Source of the DNA: JADJOM01 sp963817435
Lineage (GTDB): Bacteria; Gemmatimonadota; Gemmatimonadetes; Gemmatimonadales; GWC2-71-9
Reading direction: 5' to 3'
Assembly (NCBI GenBank): GCA_963817435.1
Contig: CAWFNY010000001.1
Location: 1,488,001 to 1,552,000 of the forward strand
DNA: 64,000 nt
In this document: piece by piece, positions 41,610 through 49,683 of the stretch
How the letters are laid out: each line of letters starts with the position of its first letter
Numbering within the stretch: the first letter of the stretch is position 1
Translations under genes and position numbers: made by a program
Notes under the pieces: generated by a model
Told to the model about the DNA's origin: nothing
What the model saw: the letters and a program-made list of their open reading frames with translations, nothing else
Databases searched by the model: none

Positions 41610-42361
41610 TGCCACCGCTCGCCGTCGCGGAGCTGGGCCGGGTGCCCTACCACGAGGCCCACGCGCTGCAGCGCGCGCTCGTGGAACGGCGCATCGCGGG
41701 CGCCCTCGATCGCGACGTCCTGCTCCTGCTGGAGCATGAGCCGACGGTCACCCTCGGTCGCGGCACCAGGGCGACCAGCCTGCCGCTGCCGCCGGAGGCA
41801 CTCGCCGAGCGGGGGCTCACGGTGGTGGAGGTCGAACGCGGGGGCGATGTCACCTGGCACGGCCCCGGGCAGCTCGTCGGGTATCCGATCCTCGACCTCC
41901 AGGGACACCGGCCGGACCTGCACTGGTACCTGCGCCAGGTCGAGGAGGTTCTCATCGTGGCGCTCGCGCGGCTCGGCATCGCCGCGGAGCGGAACCCCGG
42001 CTACACCGGCGTCTGGACCTCCGGTCGCAAGATCGCAAGCATCGGTGTCCATGTCCGGCACTGGGTGACATCGCACGGCTTCGCGCTCAACGTGAGCAAC
42101 GATCTGCGCGAATTCGGGCTCATCGTCCCCTGCGGCATCAGCGGCGTCGAGATGACCTCCGTGTCGCGGGAGCGAGGCGCGCGCTCCGCCGAAGGTGCCG
42201 CCACCGACGGCACCACCCGGGAGGACGCAGGCGTGCTGTGGCGCGAGACGATCGCTGCGGTCAGCTCTGGCATGGGCACCGTGTTCGGCCGGACACCCGC
42301 ACCGGCGATCCTTACGGAGCTGCTCCCCGAGGGAACCGCCCGCCCGGCTGCGGCGTACTAG
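41606..42361 (+). CDS. lipB: Lipoyl(octanoyl) transferase
   Basis: 251 aa. Conserved blocks RGGDVTWHGPGQLVGYPI, the catalytic lysine in SGRKIASIGVHVRHWVTSHG and the acyl-accepting cysteine in IVPCGISGVEMTS. Transfers octanoate from acyl-carrier protein to lipoyl domains, the step before LipA. Linked in the genome to lipA and the E2 substrate. A charged insert (about residues 190-212) is longer than usual. Confidence 0.96.
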   Translation: MMPPLAVAELGRVPYHEAHALQRALVERRIAGALDRDVLLLLEHEPTVTLGRGTRATSLPLPPEALAERGLTVVEVERGGDVTWHGPGQLVGYPILDLQGHRPDLHWYLRQVEEVLIVALARLGIAAERNPGYTGVWTSGRKIASIGVHVRHWVTSHGFALNVSNDLREFGLIVPCGISGVEMTSVSRERGARSAEGAATDGTTREDAGVLWRETIAAVSSGMGTVFGRTPAPAILTELLPEGTARPAAAY

Positions 42362-42403
42362 AGGCATCCCGGGCCAGCCCCGGCATGTCCCCCTGGAGTG
42401 ATC

Positions 42404-43030
42404 ATGACCGACCGGATCGATGTCCGCACCACCGACCGCGAGCGCCTGCCCCCGGGACAGATTGTCACGCAGAAGTGGCCGGTGCTTCACTACGGCACGG
42501 TGCCGTCGGTCAACCGGAACACCTGGCGCTTCACGGTGAGTGGGGCGGTGGAGCATCCCTTCGAGCTCACCTGGGACCAGCTGCTGGCCTTTCCTCGGCA
42601 GGAGACCCTTTGCGACATCCACTGCGTCACACGGTGGAGCCGGTACGACAATGTCTTCGAGGGAATCCCGGTCGCGCCGATCATCGAGCAGGCGAAGCCG
42701 CTTGCCGGGGCGGCCTTTGTGCTGATTCACGCCGAGCACGGGTTCACCACGAACCTGCCGCTCGCGGATCTGCTCCTGCCGGCGAACCTTCTGGCGCTCA
42801 CGCACAACGGGCAGGAGCTGGACCCCGAGCACGGCGGGCCGGTGCGGTTGGTGGTTCCGCATCTCTACTTCTGGAAGAGCGCTAAATGGATCCGCGGGTT
42901 CGAGTTCCTCGACGAGGACTATCCGGGCTTCTGGGAGCAGAACGGCTACCACATGCGCGGCGAGCCCTGGGCCGAGGAGCGGTACGGCCGGCCCGACCCC
43001 GCGCGCATGCGGAGGGGCCCGAGGAAATAG
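42404..43030 (+). CDS. Sulfite-oxidase-like molybdopterin enzyme, cytosolic form
   Basis: 208 aa from ATG 42404 (GGAG five bases upstream; a GTG at 42398 lies inside that site). Oxidoreductase molybdopterin-binding domain with the molybdenum-ligating Cys in LCDIHCVTRWSRYDN, followed by GFTTNLPLADLLLP and GGPVRLVVPHLYFWKSAKWI. Lacks a Tat signal and haem domain, so it is the short stand-alone type. Substrate unknown. Confidence 0.88.
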   Translation: MTDRIDVRTTDRERLPPGQIVTQKWPVLHYGTVPSVNRNTWRFTVSGAVEHPFELTWDQLLAFPRQETLCDIHCVTRWSRYDNVFEGIPVAPIIEQAKPLAGAAFVLIHAEHGFTTNLPLADLLLPANLLALTHNGQELDPEHGGPVRLVVPHLYFWKSAKWIRGFEFLDEDYPGFWEQNGYHMRGEPWAEERYGRPDPARMRRGPRK

Positions 43031-43121
43031 GGCGACGCCGAGTTGTCAACCGGTGGCGGCAGACCTGAGGCTCGGTTCCGCCATTGCGTTTCGATGATGG
43101 CGGGGGCATTCTGTCTATCCT

Positions 43122-43685
43122 ATGACTGCTCCGACCGAGCGCCGCCCTCCCGAGGCGCAGGCCGACCAACTGGTCCAAGACATTCTCAAAGCGGCCCATG
43201 GCTGGGCGCGTGAAGCCCCGGCCGCCGTGCAGCCGGCCGTGCGCGCCGTGTGCATCCGGCTTGGCGAGATGGTCGCCGATCAGCGGAATTTCTTCGCGCC
43301 GCTGCCGGAGCCTCAGGAAGCCGAGCGCGGGCAGGTGCTCGCGCTGGTCGCCAAACGGCTCACTGTCGCGGCCGAGGCGGAAGGGCTGGAGCAGCAACTG
43401 GCGGCACTCACCGAGCTCGAGCTCAAGTCCACTTCTTCGTGGGCGCTGGTACCGGCCGCGCAGGGCGAGTGGGTGTTCACCGCAGTGCAGTTTCTGGAGA
43501 GCTGCGCCCGGGACGTGCCGGCGGACCAGCGCCCCGATCCCTACTGGGCGGACGACGTGGTGGCCGGCGTCATCGCATCGGTCCGCGCGGTGCTCGGTAT
43601 CGACGAACTCCATGCCCGCACCGAGACGCAGTACCCCGGCGGCCGGCGGACGGGTGAGCAGCCGATCATTGAGGAGGAGCAGTAG
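43122..43685 (+). CDS. Hypothetical protein, helical
   Basis: 187 aa, no signal or membrane segment. Mostly helical, with VQDILKAAHGWAREAPAAVQ and ERGQVLALVAKRLTVAAEAE and an acidic C-terminus (PIIEEEQ). No family recognised. Ends just before a palindromic, purine-rich intergenic region. Confidence 0.65.
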   Translation: MTAPTERRPPEAQADQLVQDILKAAHGWAREAPAAVQPAVRAVCIRLGEMVADQRNFFAPLPEPQEAERGQVLALVAKRLTVAAEAEGLEQQLAALTELELKSTSSWALVPAAQGEWVFTAVQFLESCARDVPADQRPDPYWADDVVAGVIASVRAVLGIDELHARTETQYPGGRRTGEQPIIEEEQ

Positions 43686-43696
43686 GATGCAGGGGT

Positions 43697-43817
43697 GAGG
43701 GAAGAGGGAAGAGGAACAGCGCGGAAACGACGAACCCTCCGGAGCGACTCACCGGAGGGTTCATTGCGTCCCCCTTCCCTCTTCCCCCTTCCCTCTTCCC
43801 TCTTCCCTCTTCCCCCT
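43697..43817. repeat. Polypurine/polypyrimidine inverted repeat around a hairpin
   Basis: Left arm GAGGGAAGAGGGAAGAGG (43697-43714) is fully complementary to 43792-43809. Between them lies an 11-bp hairpin. The right side is an uninterrupted 49-base pyrimidine run (43769-43817), made of imperfect CCCTCTT units, that touches the stop codon of the dipeptidase gene. Confidence 0.8.
43732..43762. terminator. Hairpin terminator between convergent genes
   Basis: Perfect 11-bp arms GAACCCTCCGG / CCGGAGGGTTC with a 9-nt loop. Sits 46 bp after the helical protein gene and 53 bp after the converging dipeptidase gene. Confidence 0.7.
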
Positions 43818-45186
43818 AAGCTTTTCCTGACGCCGCGAAGAGCTCCATGAAGCGCCCGAAGACGTTGATGCCTTCCCACAGCTGATGCAGGTCCAGCTTC
43901 TCATTCGGAGAGTGCAGCCCGTCATCGGGCAGGCCGATGCCGGTGAGGAGAACCGGGGCTCCCATCGTACCGAGGCGCGGAATGATGGGGATCGAGCCGC
44001 CTGCGCGGACCCGGACTGCCGGTTTCCCTGCCACTTCCTTGAATGCGGCATCCAGCACGACAAAGGCGGGGTGAGAGGTATCCACCTGAACCGGGTCACC
44101 ACCATGCAGTATCTTGATGCTGACTTCCGCGTACTTGGGTGCGGCCGCCTTGGCGGCGCGCTCGAGCCACTTCGCAACATCCGCGAACGGAAGCCCGGGA
44201 ACCAGCCGCAAGCTGACCTTGGCAGTCGCGACGGCGGGAATGACTGTCTTGGCGCCTTCGCCGACGAACCCGCCCTTGATCCCGTGGATCTCGAAGGTGG
44301 GCAGCGCCCAGGTCCGTTCAAAGACCGAATACTTCTTGAGTCCGGTCAGCGCCTTCGCCGTGACTTCGTCCTTGAGAAACTCCTTCTTCTTGAAGGGAAG
44401 CCGATTCCAGTCACGCAGTTCCGCCTTTGATGGCGGCACGACGGACCTGTAAATCTTCGGGATGTTGATCCTGCCGTCTTCATCCTTCAGGTCCGACAGG
44501 AGCCGGACCATGGTCTCGAGGGCATTGGGCGCCACGCCGCCGTAGGTCCCCGAGTGCAGATCCCGCTGCAGGGTCCGGACGGTGATTTCCGCGTAGCACA
44601 TTCCGCGGAGCGCGGTGTACACGCCGGGAATCCCGGGGGCGTAGTAGGACATGTCGCAGACCAGCGCCGCGTCGGCCTTGGTCCGCTCCGGCTCCCGCTT
44701 CAGCAATTCGTCGATCATGTGCCCGCCGCATTCCTCTTCGCCCTCGAAAATGAAATGCACGTTGAGCGGCGGACGGCCGTTCGCGTCGCGGATGGCCTCG
44801 TAGGCGCGGAGCAGGCAGAAGACCTGGCCCTTGTCGTCGGCGGTCCCCCGCGCGAAGAGCTTGCCGTCGCGGACGGTGGCTTCGAAGGGTGGCGTATGCC
44901 ACTCCTCGACGGGGTCCACCGGCTGGACATCGTAGTGCCCGTAGATGAGCAGCGTCGGCGCACCGGGGATCTTGGGGCCTTCCGCCCAGACGATCGGGTG
45001 GCCCTCCCCCTCGATCAGCTGTACCACCGGGCAGCCGAGCCGGTTGAGATCGTCCATCAGCCACTGGGCTGCGCGTCGGCAGTCGCCGGCGTGGCCCGGG
45101 AGAGCGCTGATACTTGGGATGGCGAGGAATTCGGTGAGCTCGCGCAGGAGGCGCGACTGCTCGCGGGTCGAGAATGAAGTGTCCAT
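43816..45186 (-). CDS. M20-family dipeptidase (CNDP-like)
   Basis: 456 aa. Metal-binding and catalytic motifs are complete: LLIYGHYDVQPVDP, ARGTADDKGQVF, FEGEEECGGHM, ALVCDMSYY and the C-terminal DDGLHSPNEKLDL. Two-zinc exo- or dipeptidase, cytosolic. Separated from its neighbours and probably a single-gene unit; it may process peptides taken up by the POT transporter encoded elsewhere in the window, which is only a guess. Confidence 0.94.
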   Translation of the reverse strand: MDTSFSTREQSRLLRELTEFLAIPSISALPGHAGDCRRAAQWLMDDLNRLGCPVVQLIEGEGHPIVWAEGPKIPGAPTLLIYGHYDVQPVDPVEEWHTPPFEATVRDGKLFARGTADDKGQVFCLLRAYEAIRDANGRPPLNVHFIFEGEEECGGHMIDELLKREPERTKADAALVCDMSYYAPGIPGVYTALRGMCYAEITVRTLQRDLHSGTYGGVAPNALETMVRLLSDLKDEDGRINIPKIYRSVVPPSKAELRDWNRLPFKKKEFLKDEVTAKALTGLKKYSVFERTWALPTFEIHGIKGGFVGEGAKTVIPAVATAKVSLRLVPGLPFADVAKWLERAAKAAAPKYAEVSIKILHGGDPVQVDTSHPAFVVLDAAFKEVAGKPAVRVRAGGSIPIIPRLGTMGAPVLLTGIGLPDDGLHSPNEKLDLHQLWEGINVFGRFMELFAASGKA

Positions 45187-45332
45187 GGGAGAAAAGGTAC
45201 AGCAGAAACGGGAGCGGGAGAAGAGAGCGAATCGTCACACCATGAAGCCAGCACGCATACACCGGCAGCAGGGTGGCTGTGGTGCGACTCACCCCTCTAG
45301 CGCTTCGGACGGTGCGCGGTACATTCGCGCGC

Positions 45333-46430
45333 ATGTATTCCACCGACCAGTTCCGCATCTTCACGGGCGCCCCGGCCGACCGATTGCTGTCGCGGCCGCG
45401 GCGGCTGCTGCAGGAAGGGCGCACGGGGGAAGCGGAACTGGCGTACGGGGCGCTGCTTTCCTCACAACCCGACCTCCGGCAGGTGTGGCTCGAACAGTTC
45501 ACGCTGCTCCGGCAGTCCGGCCGCTTCGCCGACTGCCTCGCGCTGGCGGAGCGCTGCGCGGCGCACTTCGGCGAGGGCGCCCTTCCCTCGGCGCTGCGGG
45601 GCGCCGCGCTGGTGGAATTGGGACGGTTCAAGGAGGGGCTCGCCGCACTGGATGATGCCGCCTGTCAGGACCCCGACCTCGGCCTGGTCTGGCACGAGGC
45701 GGGATACGCGGCCTGGCGCCTGGGAGAACTTTCCCGCGCCCTGATGGCGCTGGACCGTGCCTTCGCGCTCGAGCCGCACGGAAGCACGCTGCACTTGCGA
45801 GGCAAGGTGCTGCGTCAGGCGGGGCGCTACCTGGCCGCCGAGGTGGCGTTCGAAGGGGCCGCGGAGGCCGCGGAGTTTTCGGAGCAGCGCATCGCCGCGG
45901 AAGACGAGATCCGCATCACCCGCCGCTACGCGATGTTTCCCGGCTCCCGTCCGGAGACGCTCCGGCCGATCACCCGCTGGTTCGGTGAGACCGGCGCGAT
46001 CCCGCTGACGGGAACCGTTGGCGATCCACCGACCGAGGCCGATCTCGCCGCGGGCTTCGCCGAACTCACGAAACGGCTGGGGTGGCGCTTCACTGTTCTG
46101 GTGGCGCTGGATGCGTGGGAGGGGTGGTACGATCTGGCAAGGTTGCTGGGCGTCGCCGTCGCGGCGGTCATCCCCATCGATCCGATGGCCATCCCGATGA
46201 TCGCCGCGCGGCAGGCCGGCGCTCACCCGCAGTGGGCGACCTTCGCCAGTGCACCGCAGACGAGTGGCCGCGGGCTCAGCTTTGCCCTGCGCCAGCGCTC
46301 GGACTCCGCCAGCGCCGACGTCATCGCGCAACTGGATGATGTTCCGGCGCGGGGCATCGACTTCGGCTTCGCCGCCGAGGCGGCGCTGCATCCTGAGGGG
46401 CGCCTCGCGGGGCGAGTCCTGAAACAGTGA
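45333..46430 (+). CDS. TPR-repeat protein
   Basis: 365 aa from ATG 45333. Tetratricopeptide-like helical hairpins from about residue 15 to 190 (LLQEGRTGEAELAYGALLSS, LRQSGRFADCLALAERCAAH, LGELSRALMALDRAFALEPH). The C-terminal 170 residues are different: alpha/beta, with LGWRFTVLVALDAWEGWYDL and VAAVIPIDPMAIPMIAARQA. No membrane segment. Role unknown; scaffold-type protein. Confidence 0.78.
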   Translation: MYSTDQFRIFTGAPADRLLSRPRRLLQEGRTGEAELAYGALLSSQPDLRQVWLEQFTLLRQSGRFADCLALAERCAAHFGEGALPSALRGAALVELGRFKEGLAALDDAACQDPDLGLVWHEAGYAAWRLGELSRALMALDRAFALEPHGSTLHLRGKVLRQAGRYLAAEVAFEGAAEAAEFSEQRIAAEDEIRITRRYAMFPGSRPETLRPITRWFGETGAIPLTGTVGDPPTEADLAAGFAELTKRLGWRFTVLVALDAWEGWYDLARLLGVAVAAVIPIDPMAIPMIAARQAGAHPQWATFASAPQTSGRGLSFALRQRSDSASADVIAQLDDVPARGIDFGFAAEAALHPEGRLAGRVLKQ

Positions 46431-46466
46431 GCGTTCGTCGGGGCCCGCGCGGGACCCGACGGCCGC

Positions 46467-47666
46467 TCAGGCCTTGAAGATCCGGTCAACCCACTGCACC
46501 GAGTTCCGGTACAGACTGGGCAGCCTGCCTACCGACACGTCCGCCGCATCAGCCGCATCCTTCAAGCGATCCCATTCCGCGCGCTCGTAGCACAGCACCA
46601 GCGCCCAGACGGCGGAGAGGCTCGTCCGGCGCCCGAGCAGGGTGTCCCGGATCTCGGATGAAACGGGGATATGCGAAAGCGCCTCGTCCATCGGACGGCC
46701 GAGCAGACCGTCGAGCGTCGACAGCATGCCGATCAGGAAGAGGTCGACATCGCGGGAACCGAGCCCTGCCTCGCGGCCCACCTGCTCGGCGAACTGGGCT
46801 CGGACCAGCGAGGTGATGACCATCTGGGCGGGCTTGTCTTCGCCCAGGACCGTCAGCGCCATGAGCGAGCACCATTTCCGCGCCGCCCGCTCCCCGAGCA
46901 CCCGCAGGGCGTGCTTGATCGAGGTGATCTCGTGGCGCCAGCCAAAGCCCGCCGAGTTGAGGTAGCGCAGCAGCTTCACCGCGAGCGCCACCTCCTGCTT
47001 GATGATGCCTTCGAGCTTGTCGAAATCGAGCTCCGGCCGGTGCAGCTCCGCCATGAACCGGACGCAATTCCGCTTGAACGCGGGGACGTCGGACGCCGAG
47101 AGGATCTCGGGTTCGCAGAAGAAGTAACCCTGGAAGTGGGTGAACCCCTCCGCCATGGCGGCCGCGAACTGCTCGCGAGTCTCCACCTTCTCCGCCACCA
47201 GCTGCACCCGCCGCGGGCTGAACTCGCGCACGATCGCCCGCCGCTCCGCCTCACCGGTATGCAGAAAGTCCACCTTGATCACGTCCGCAAGGTCGGCCAG
47301 CGGGGCCATCGCGGGCCGGCGGACGAAATCGTCCAGCGCCAGCCTGTAGCCGGCGCGTTTCAGTCCCTGGCAGGCCTCGACCATGTCTGGCGTCGGCTCG
47401 ACGGTCTCGACCAGCTCGATGATGGTGCGGTCCCGGGGCAGGACGAGGTAGAACTCCTGCAGCAGCACTTCCCGCGAGGCGTTCACGAACCCCAGCTTGT
47501 CACCCAGCAGCATGTCGAGGCCGAAGCCCAGCAGGCTGGTGTGCAGCATTTCGAAGGATGCCTGATCCTGGTTCGCGGCATGGAAGGCATTGTCCAGGCC
47601 GGAGCGGAACAGGAGCTCGTACCCGTAGATCCCCTGGCGACGGTCCAGAATGGGCTGTCGTGCCAC
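46467..47666 (-). CDS. EAL-HDOD signalling protein (YuxH-like)
   Basis: 399 aa. N-terminal degenerate EAL domain beginning ARQPILDRRQGIYGYELLFR (family members usually start a few residues earlier, at xIFVARQP), with LALDDFVRRPAM and QLVAEKVETREQF. C-terminal HDOD domain from about residue 200 (IIKQEVALAVKLLRYLNSAG, IKHALRVLGERAARKW). The GTG at 47666 is the only usual start codon in frame; EIF codons just upstream suggest a non-standard start such as ATT. Likely a cyclic-di-GMP-linked regulator without diguanylate hydrolysis. Confidence 0.88.
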   Translation of the reverse strand: MARQPILDRRQGIYGYELLFRSGLDNAFHAANQDQASFEMLHTSLLGFGLDMLLGDKLGFVNASREVLLQEFYLVLPRDRTIIELVETVEPTPDMVEACQGLKRAGYRLALDDFVRRPAMAPLADLADVIKVDFLHTGEAERRAIVREFSPRRVQLVAEKVETREQFAAAMAEGFTHFQGYFFCEPEILSASDVPAFKRNCVRFMAELHRPELDFDKLEGIIKQEVALAVKLLRYLNSAGFGWRHEITSIKHALRVLGERAARKWCSLMALTVLGEDKPAQMVITSLVRAQFAEQVGREAGLGSRDVDLFLIGMLSTLDGLLGRPMDEALSHIPVSSEIRDTLLGRRTSLSAVWALVLCYERAEWDRLKDAADAADVSVGRLPSLYRNSVQWVDRIFKA

Positions 47667-47873
47667 GAAGATCTCGGTGTTCTGGCTGGTAATGATGGCA
47701 ACCCCCGGGGAATCCGACGTCGCCCGCCGCCTGGTCGCTGGCTGCGGGACTGCTACGGCTAGTATCGTCCGGAGCCCGGGCCGGCTTGACCCCCGGCGTG
47801 CGCATGGCCCACCCGACGGGGCCGCAGCCGCCTGCGCGTGTGTCCGCCATGCTACGACGGGAGGGTGACCGCT

Positions 47874-49592
47874 CTACGGCAGGGCGCCCTCCGCGATCAC
47901 GATTTTCGGCAGGAGATCGTGTCCATCGAAGCTCTGCGCGACTGTGAGGGTCGTGGTGGTGACGAGCGGCGCACCACCCCCGTCGTTGAAGGAGCAGGAC
48001 AGCACGGACTGGGCGCCCAGGACCGGGCCCGTGGAAGTCGTGAAGTTGAGGAACTGGATCACGCCGGCGACCGAAGTATTCACCGTGAGATTCGACATCT
48101 GCGAGTTGGCGACCGAAGCGCATCCGACCAGCTGGAGTCGCGCGGAATCGTAGGTGACTTGGCCCTGAATGGTCTGGATGTCGTCCGGCGCCACGCCGTT
48201 GACGACCAGGTCGTTGTACGGCGACATGTCGATCCCCAGTGTCAGCACCACCCCGCTTCCCGAGGCGCCGAATGCCGCCGTCATCGGGTAGCCAGCCCCA
48301 CTTGTCGTACACGATACGTTCACGCTGACGGTGGTGGTGCCGCCATTCGCAAGACCGCTGTAGGGCACGGCGCCAGGGTTCGTACAGCTGGCCGGGAGCC
48401 CTGCCAGCACCAGCGTGCCGGTCCCATCACTCACCGGAACATTCGGCACGGTGAAGTTTCCGCTCGCATCCGTCAGCACCAGCGGGAGCGGGGCACCGCC
48501 GGTCGGTGTGATGGTTACGCCGACTCCTCCGAGGCCCGGGCCGCCAGGCAAGGTGACTTGCCCCGCCACCGTTCCGACGAGCGGTGGCGGTGTGCACGTC
48601 ACCCCAAGGGTGACACTGGTGACCGTCCCGGGACTCACGATCGCGAGCGCGGGAGGGGGTGTGGCGCAGATGGTCGGGAGACTCGTGACATCGAGGCTCA
48701 CAGTGCCTGGGGACAGCCCGGAAATCTGAAACGTTCCGTTCGGGAGGGTGACTGCGGTGGCACCACCGGGAGTCGCGGTCACGACCGCGCCCGCGATTGG
48801 GCCGAGAGAGGCAGCGGTCACAATCCCCTGCACCGTACCGGATTGAGGAACCGACGTGTCGAGGAGGTCCGAGGCGACGATCAGGCGTGCAGTGAACTGC
48901 CCCACCGTCGGGTCGATATCGAATCCTACGGTGCGCGCCGCGGTCGTCGCTCCAGGCGGCACCGCAGTGAACTCCTCCCACCGGTAGCAGTCGCCGCCGG
49001 CACAGGTCGAATCGTTGAAGAAATTGAACGGGGCGCCGTCCCAGTCGGTGCTCGGCGCCACCAGGCCGCCGCTCGGCAGCACCACGATCACATCGCCCCC
49101 GCTCCCGCTCGTTCCTCCGCTGGTCGTGGCCACCGCAATGTCATAGGGAAAGAGCAACGGTCCCGTGGTACCGGCCGGGGGATTGGGGAAGGTCGTCGGC
49201 CCGGCGAGTTGCACGTTCGTCAGCCGGTTGGTGAGCGCGACATCGAAGGTCACCCGGATCTTACCCGGCTGGAAGGCGCCGACCGCCGAGGCCGAGAAGT
49301 TGGAGGTCGTCATCAGCACGGCGTCGCCACCGACCAGCGAGAATGCAGGACCGCCGGAGGCACCGCCCGCCGCATCCACTGTCGTGGAGATCTGCGGGGA
49401 GGTGATGGTGATGCGGCCACTCCGCAGATTCACGTCCGCGAGAAAGGCCGCCCGCGCGAAGCCCGTGCTCGGGATCTCGGGGGGACCCCATGGCCCGAGC
49501 ACCTTGGTTTCTGCCGTACACCCGAGTTCCAGGATCGCGAGACTTACAGACAGCGCGGCTGCCGGGAGACGACGCGAGCGGGGGAATCGCAT
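47874..49592 (-). CDS. Secreted lipoprotein B': carboxypeptidase-regulatory-like repeats plus cohesin-like C-terminus
   Basis: 572 aa. Lipoprotein signal with LELGC (Cys25). Residues about 40-250: a domain shared with the frameshifted paralog at 55753-57544 (RAAFLADVNLRSGRITITSP, AFSLVGGDAVLMTTSNFSAS, TVGFDIDPTVGQFTARLIVA). Residues about 258-430: two carboxypeptidase-regulatory-like repeats (GTVQGIVTAASLGPIAGAVV; GTVAGQVTLPGGPGLGGVGV). Residues about 435-572: cohesin-like sandwich (IQTIQGQVTYDSARLQLVGC, ending IVIAEGALP). No catalytic motif. Last gene of the large surface-lipoprotein locus; a structural or binding role is inferred. Confidence 0.82.
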   Translation of the reverse strand: MRFPRSRRLPAAALSVSLAILELGCTAETKVLGPWGPPEIPSTGFARAAFLADVNLRSGRITITSPQISTTVDAAGGASGGPAFSLVGGDAVLMTTSNFSASAVGAFQPGKIRVTFDVALTNRLTNVQLAGPTTFPNPPAGTTGPLLFPYDIAVATTSGGTSGSGGDVIVVLPSGGLVAPSTDWDGAPFNFFNDSTCAGGDCYRWEEFTAVPPGATTAARTVGFDIDPTVGQFTARLIVASDLLDTSVPQSGTVQGIVTAASLGPIAGAVVTATPGGATAVTLPNGTFQISGLSPGTVSLDVTSLPTICATPPPALAIVSPGTVTSVTLGVTCTPPPLVGTVAGQVTLPGGPGLGGVGVTITPTGGAPLPLVLTDASGNFTVPNVPVSDGTGTLVLAGLPASCTNPGAVPYSGLANGGTTTVSVNVSCTTSGAGYPMTAAFGASGSGVVLTLGIDMSPYNDLVVNGVAPDDIQTIQGQVTYDSARLQLVGCASVANSQMSNLTVNTSVAGVIQFLNFTTSTGPVLGAQSVLSCSFNDGGGAPLVTTTTLTVAQSFDGHDLLPKIVIAEGALP

Positions 49593-49683
49593 CAGTCAGC
49601 CTTGGTATGGTGGACAGGAATCTCCCCGCACGGGGTAACGAACTCGTGACAGTCGTGCGACGCCGGCATTTCAGCCGCCGCCC

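Noticed and set aside
47838..49649. 603-codon plus-strand frame opposite lipoprotein B'
   Set aside because: Its composition is Arg/Gly/Asp-rich with no signal or domain; B' on the minus strand has a lipobox and paralogs.
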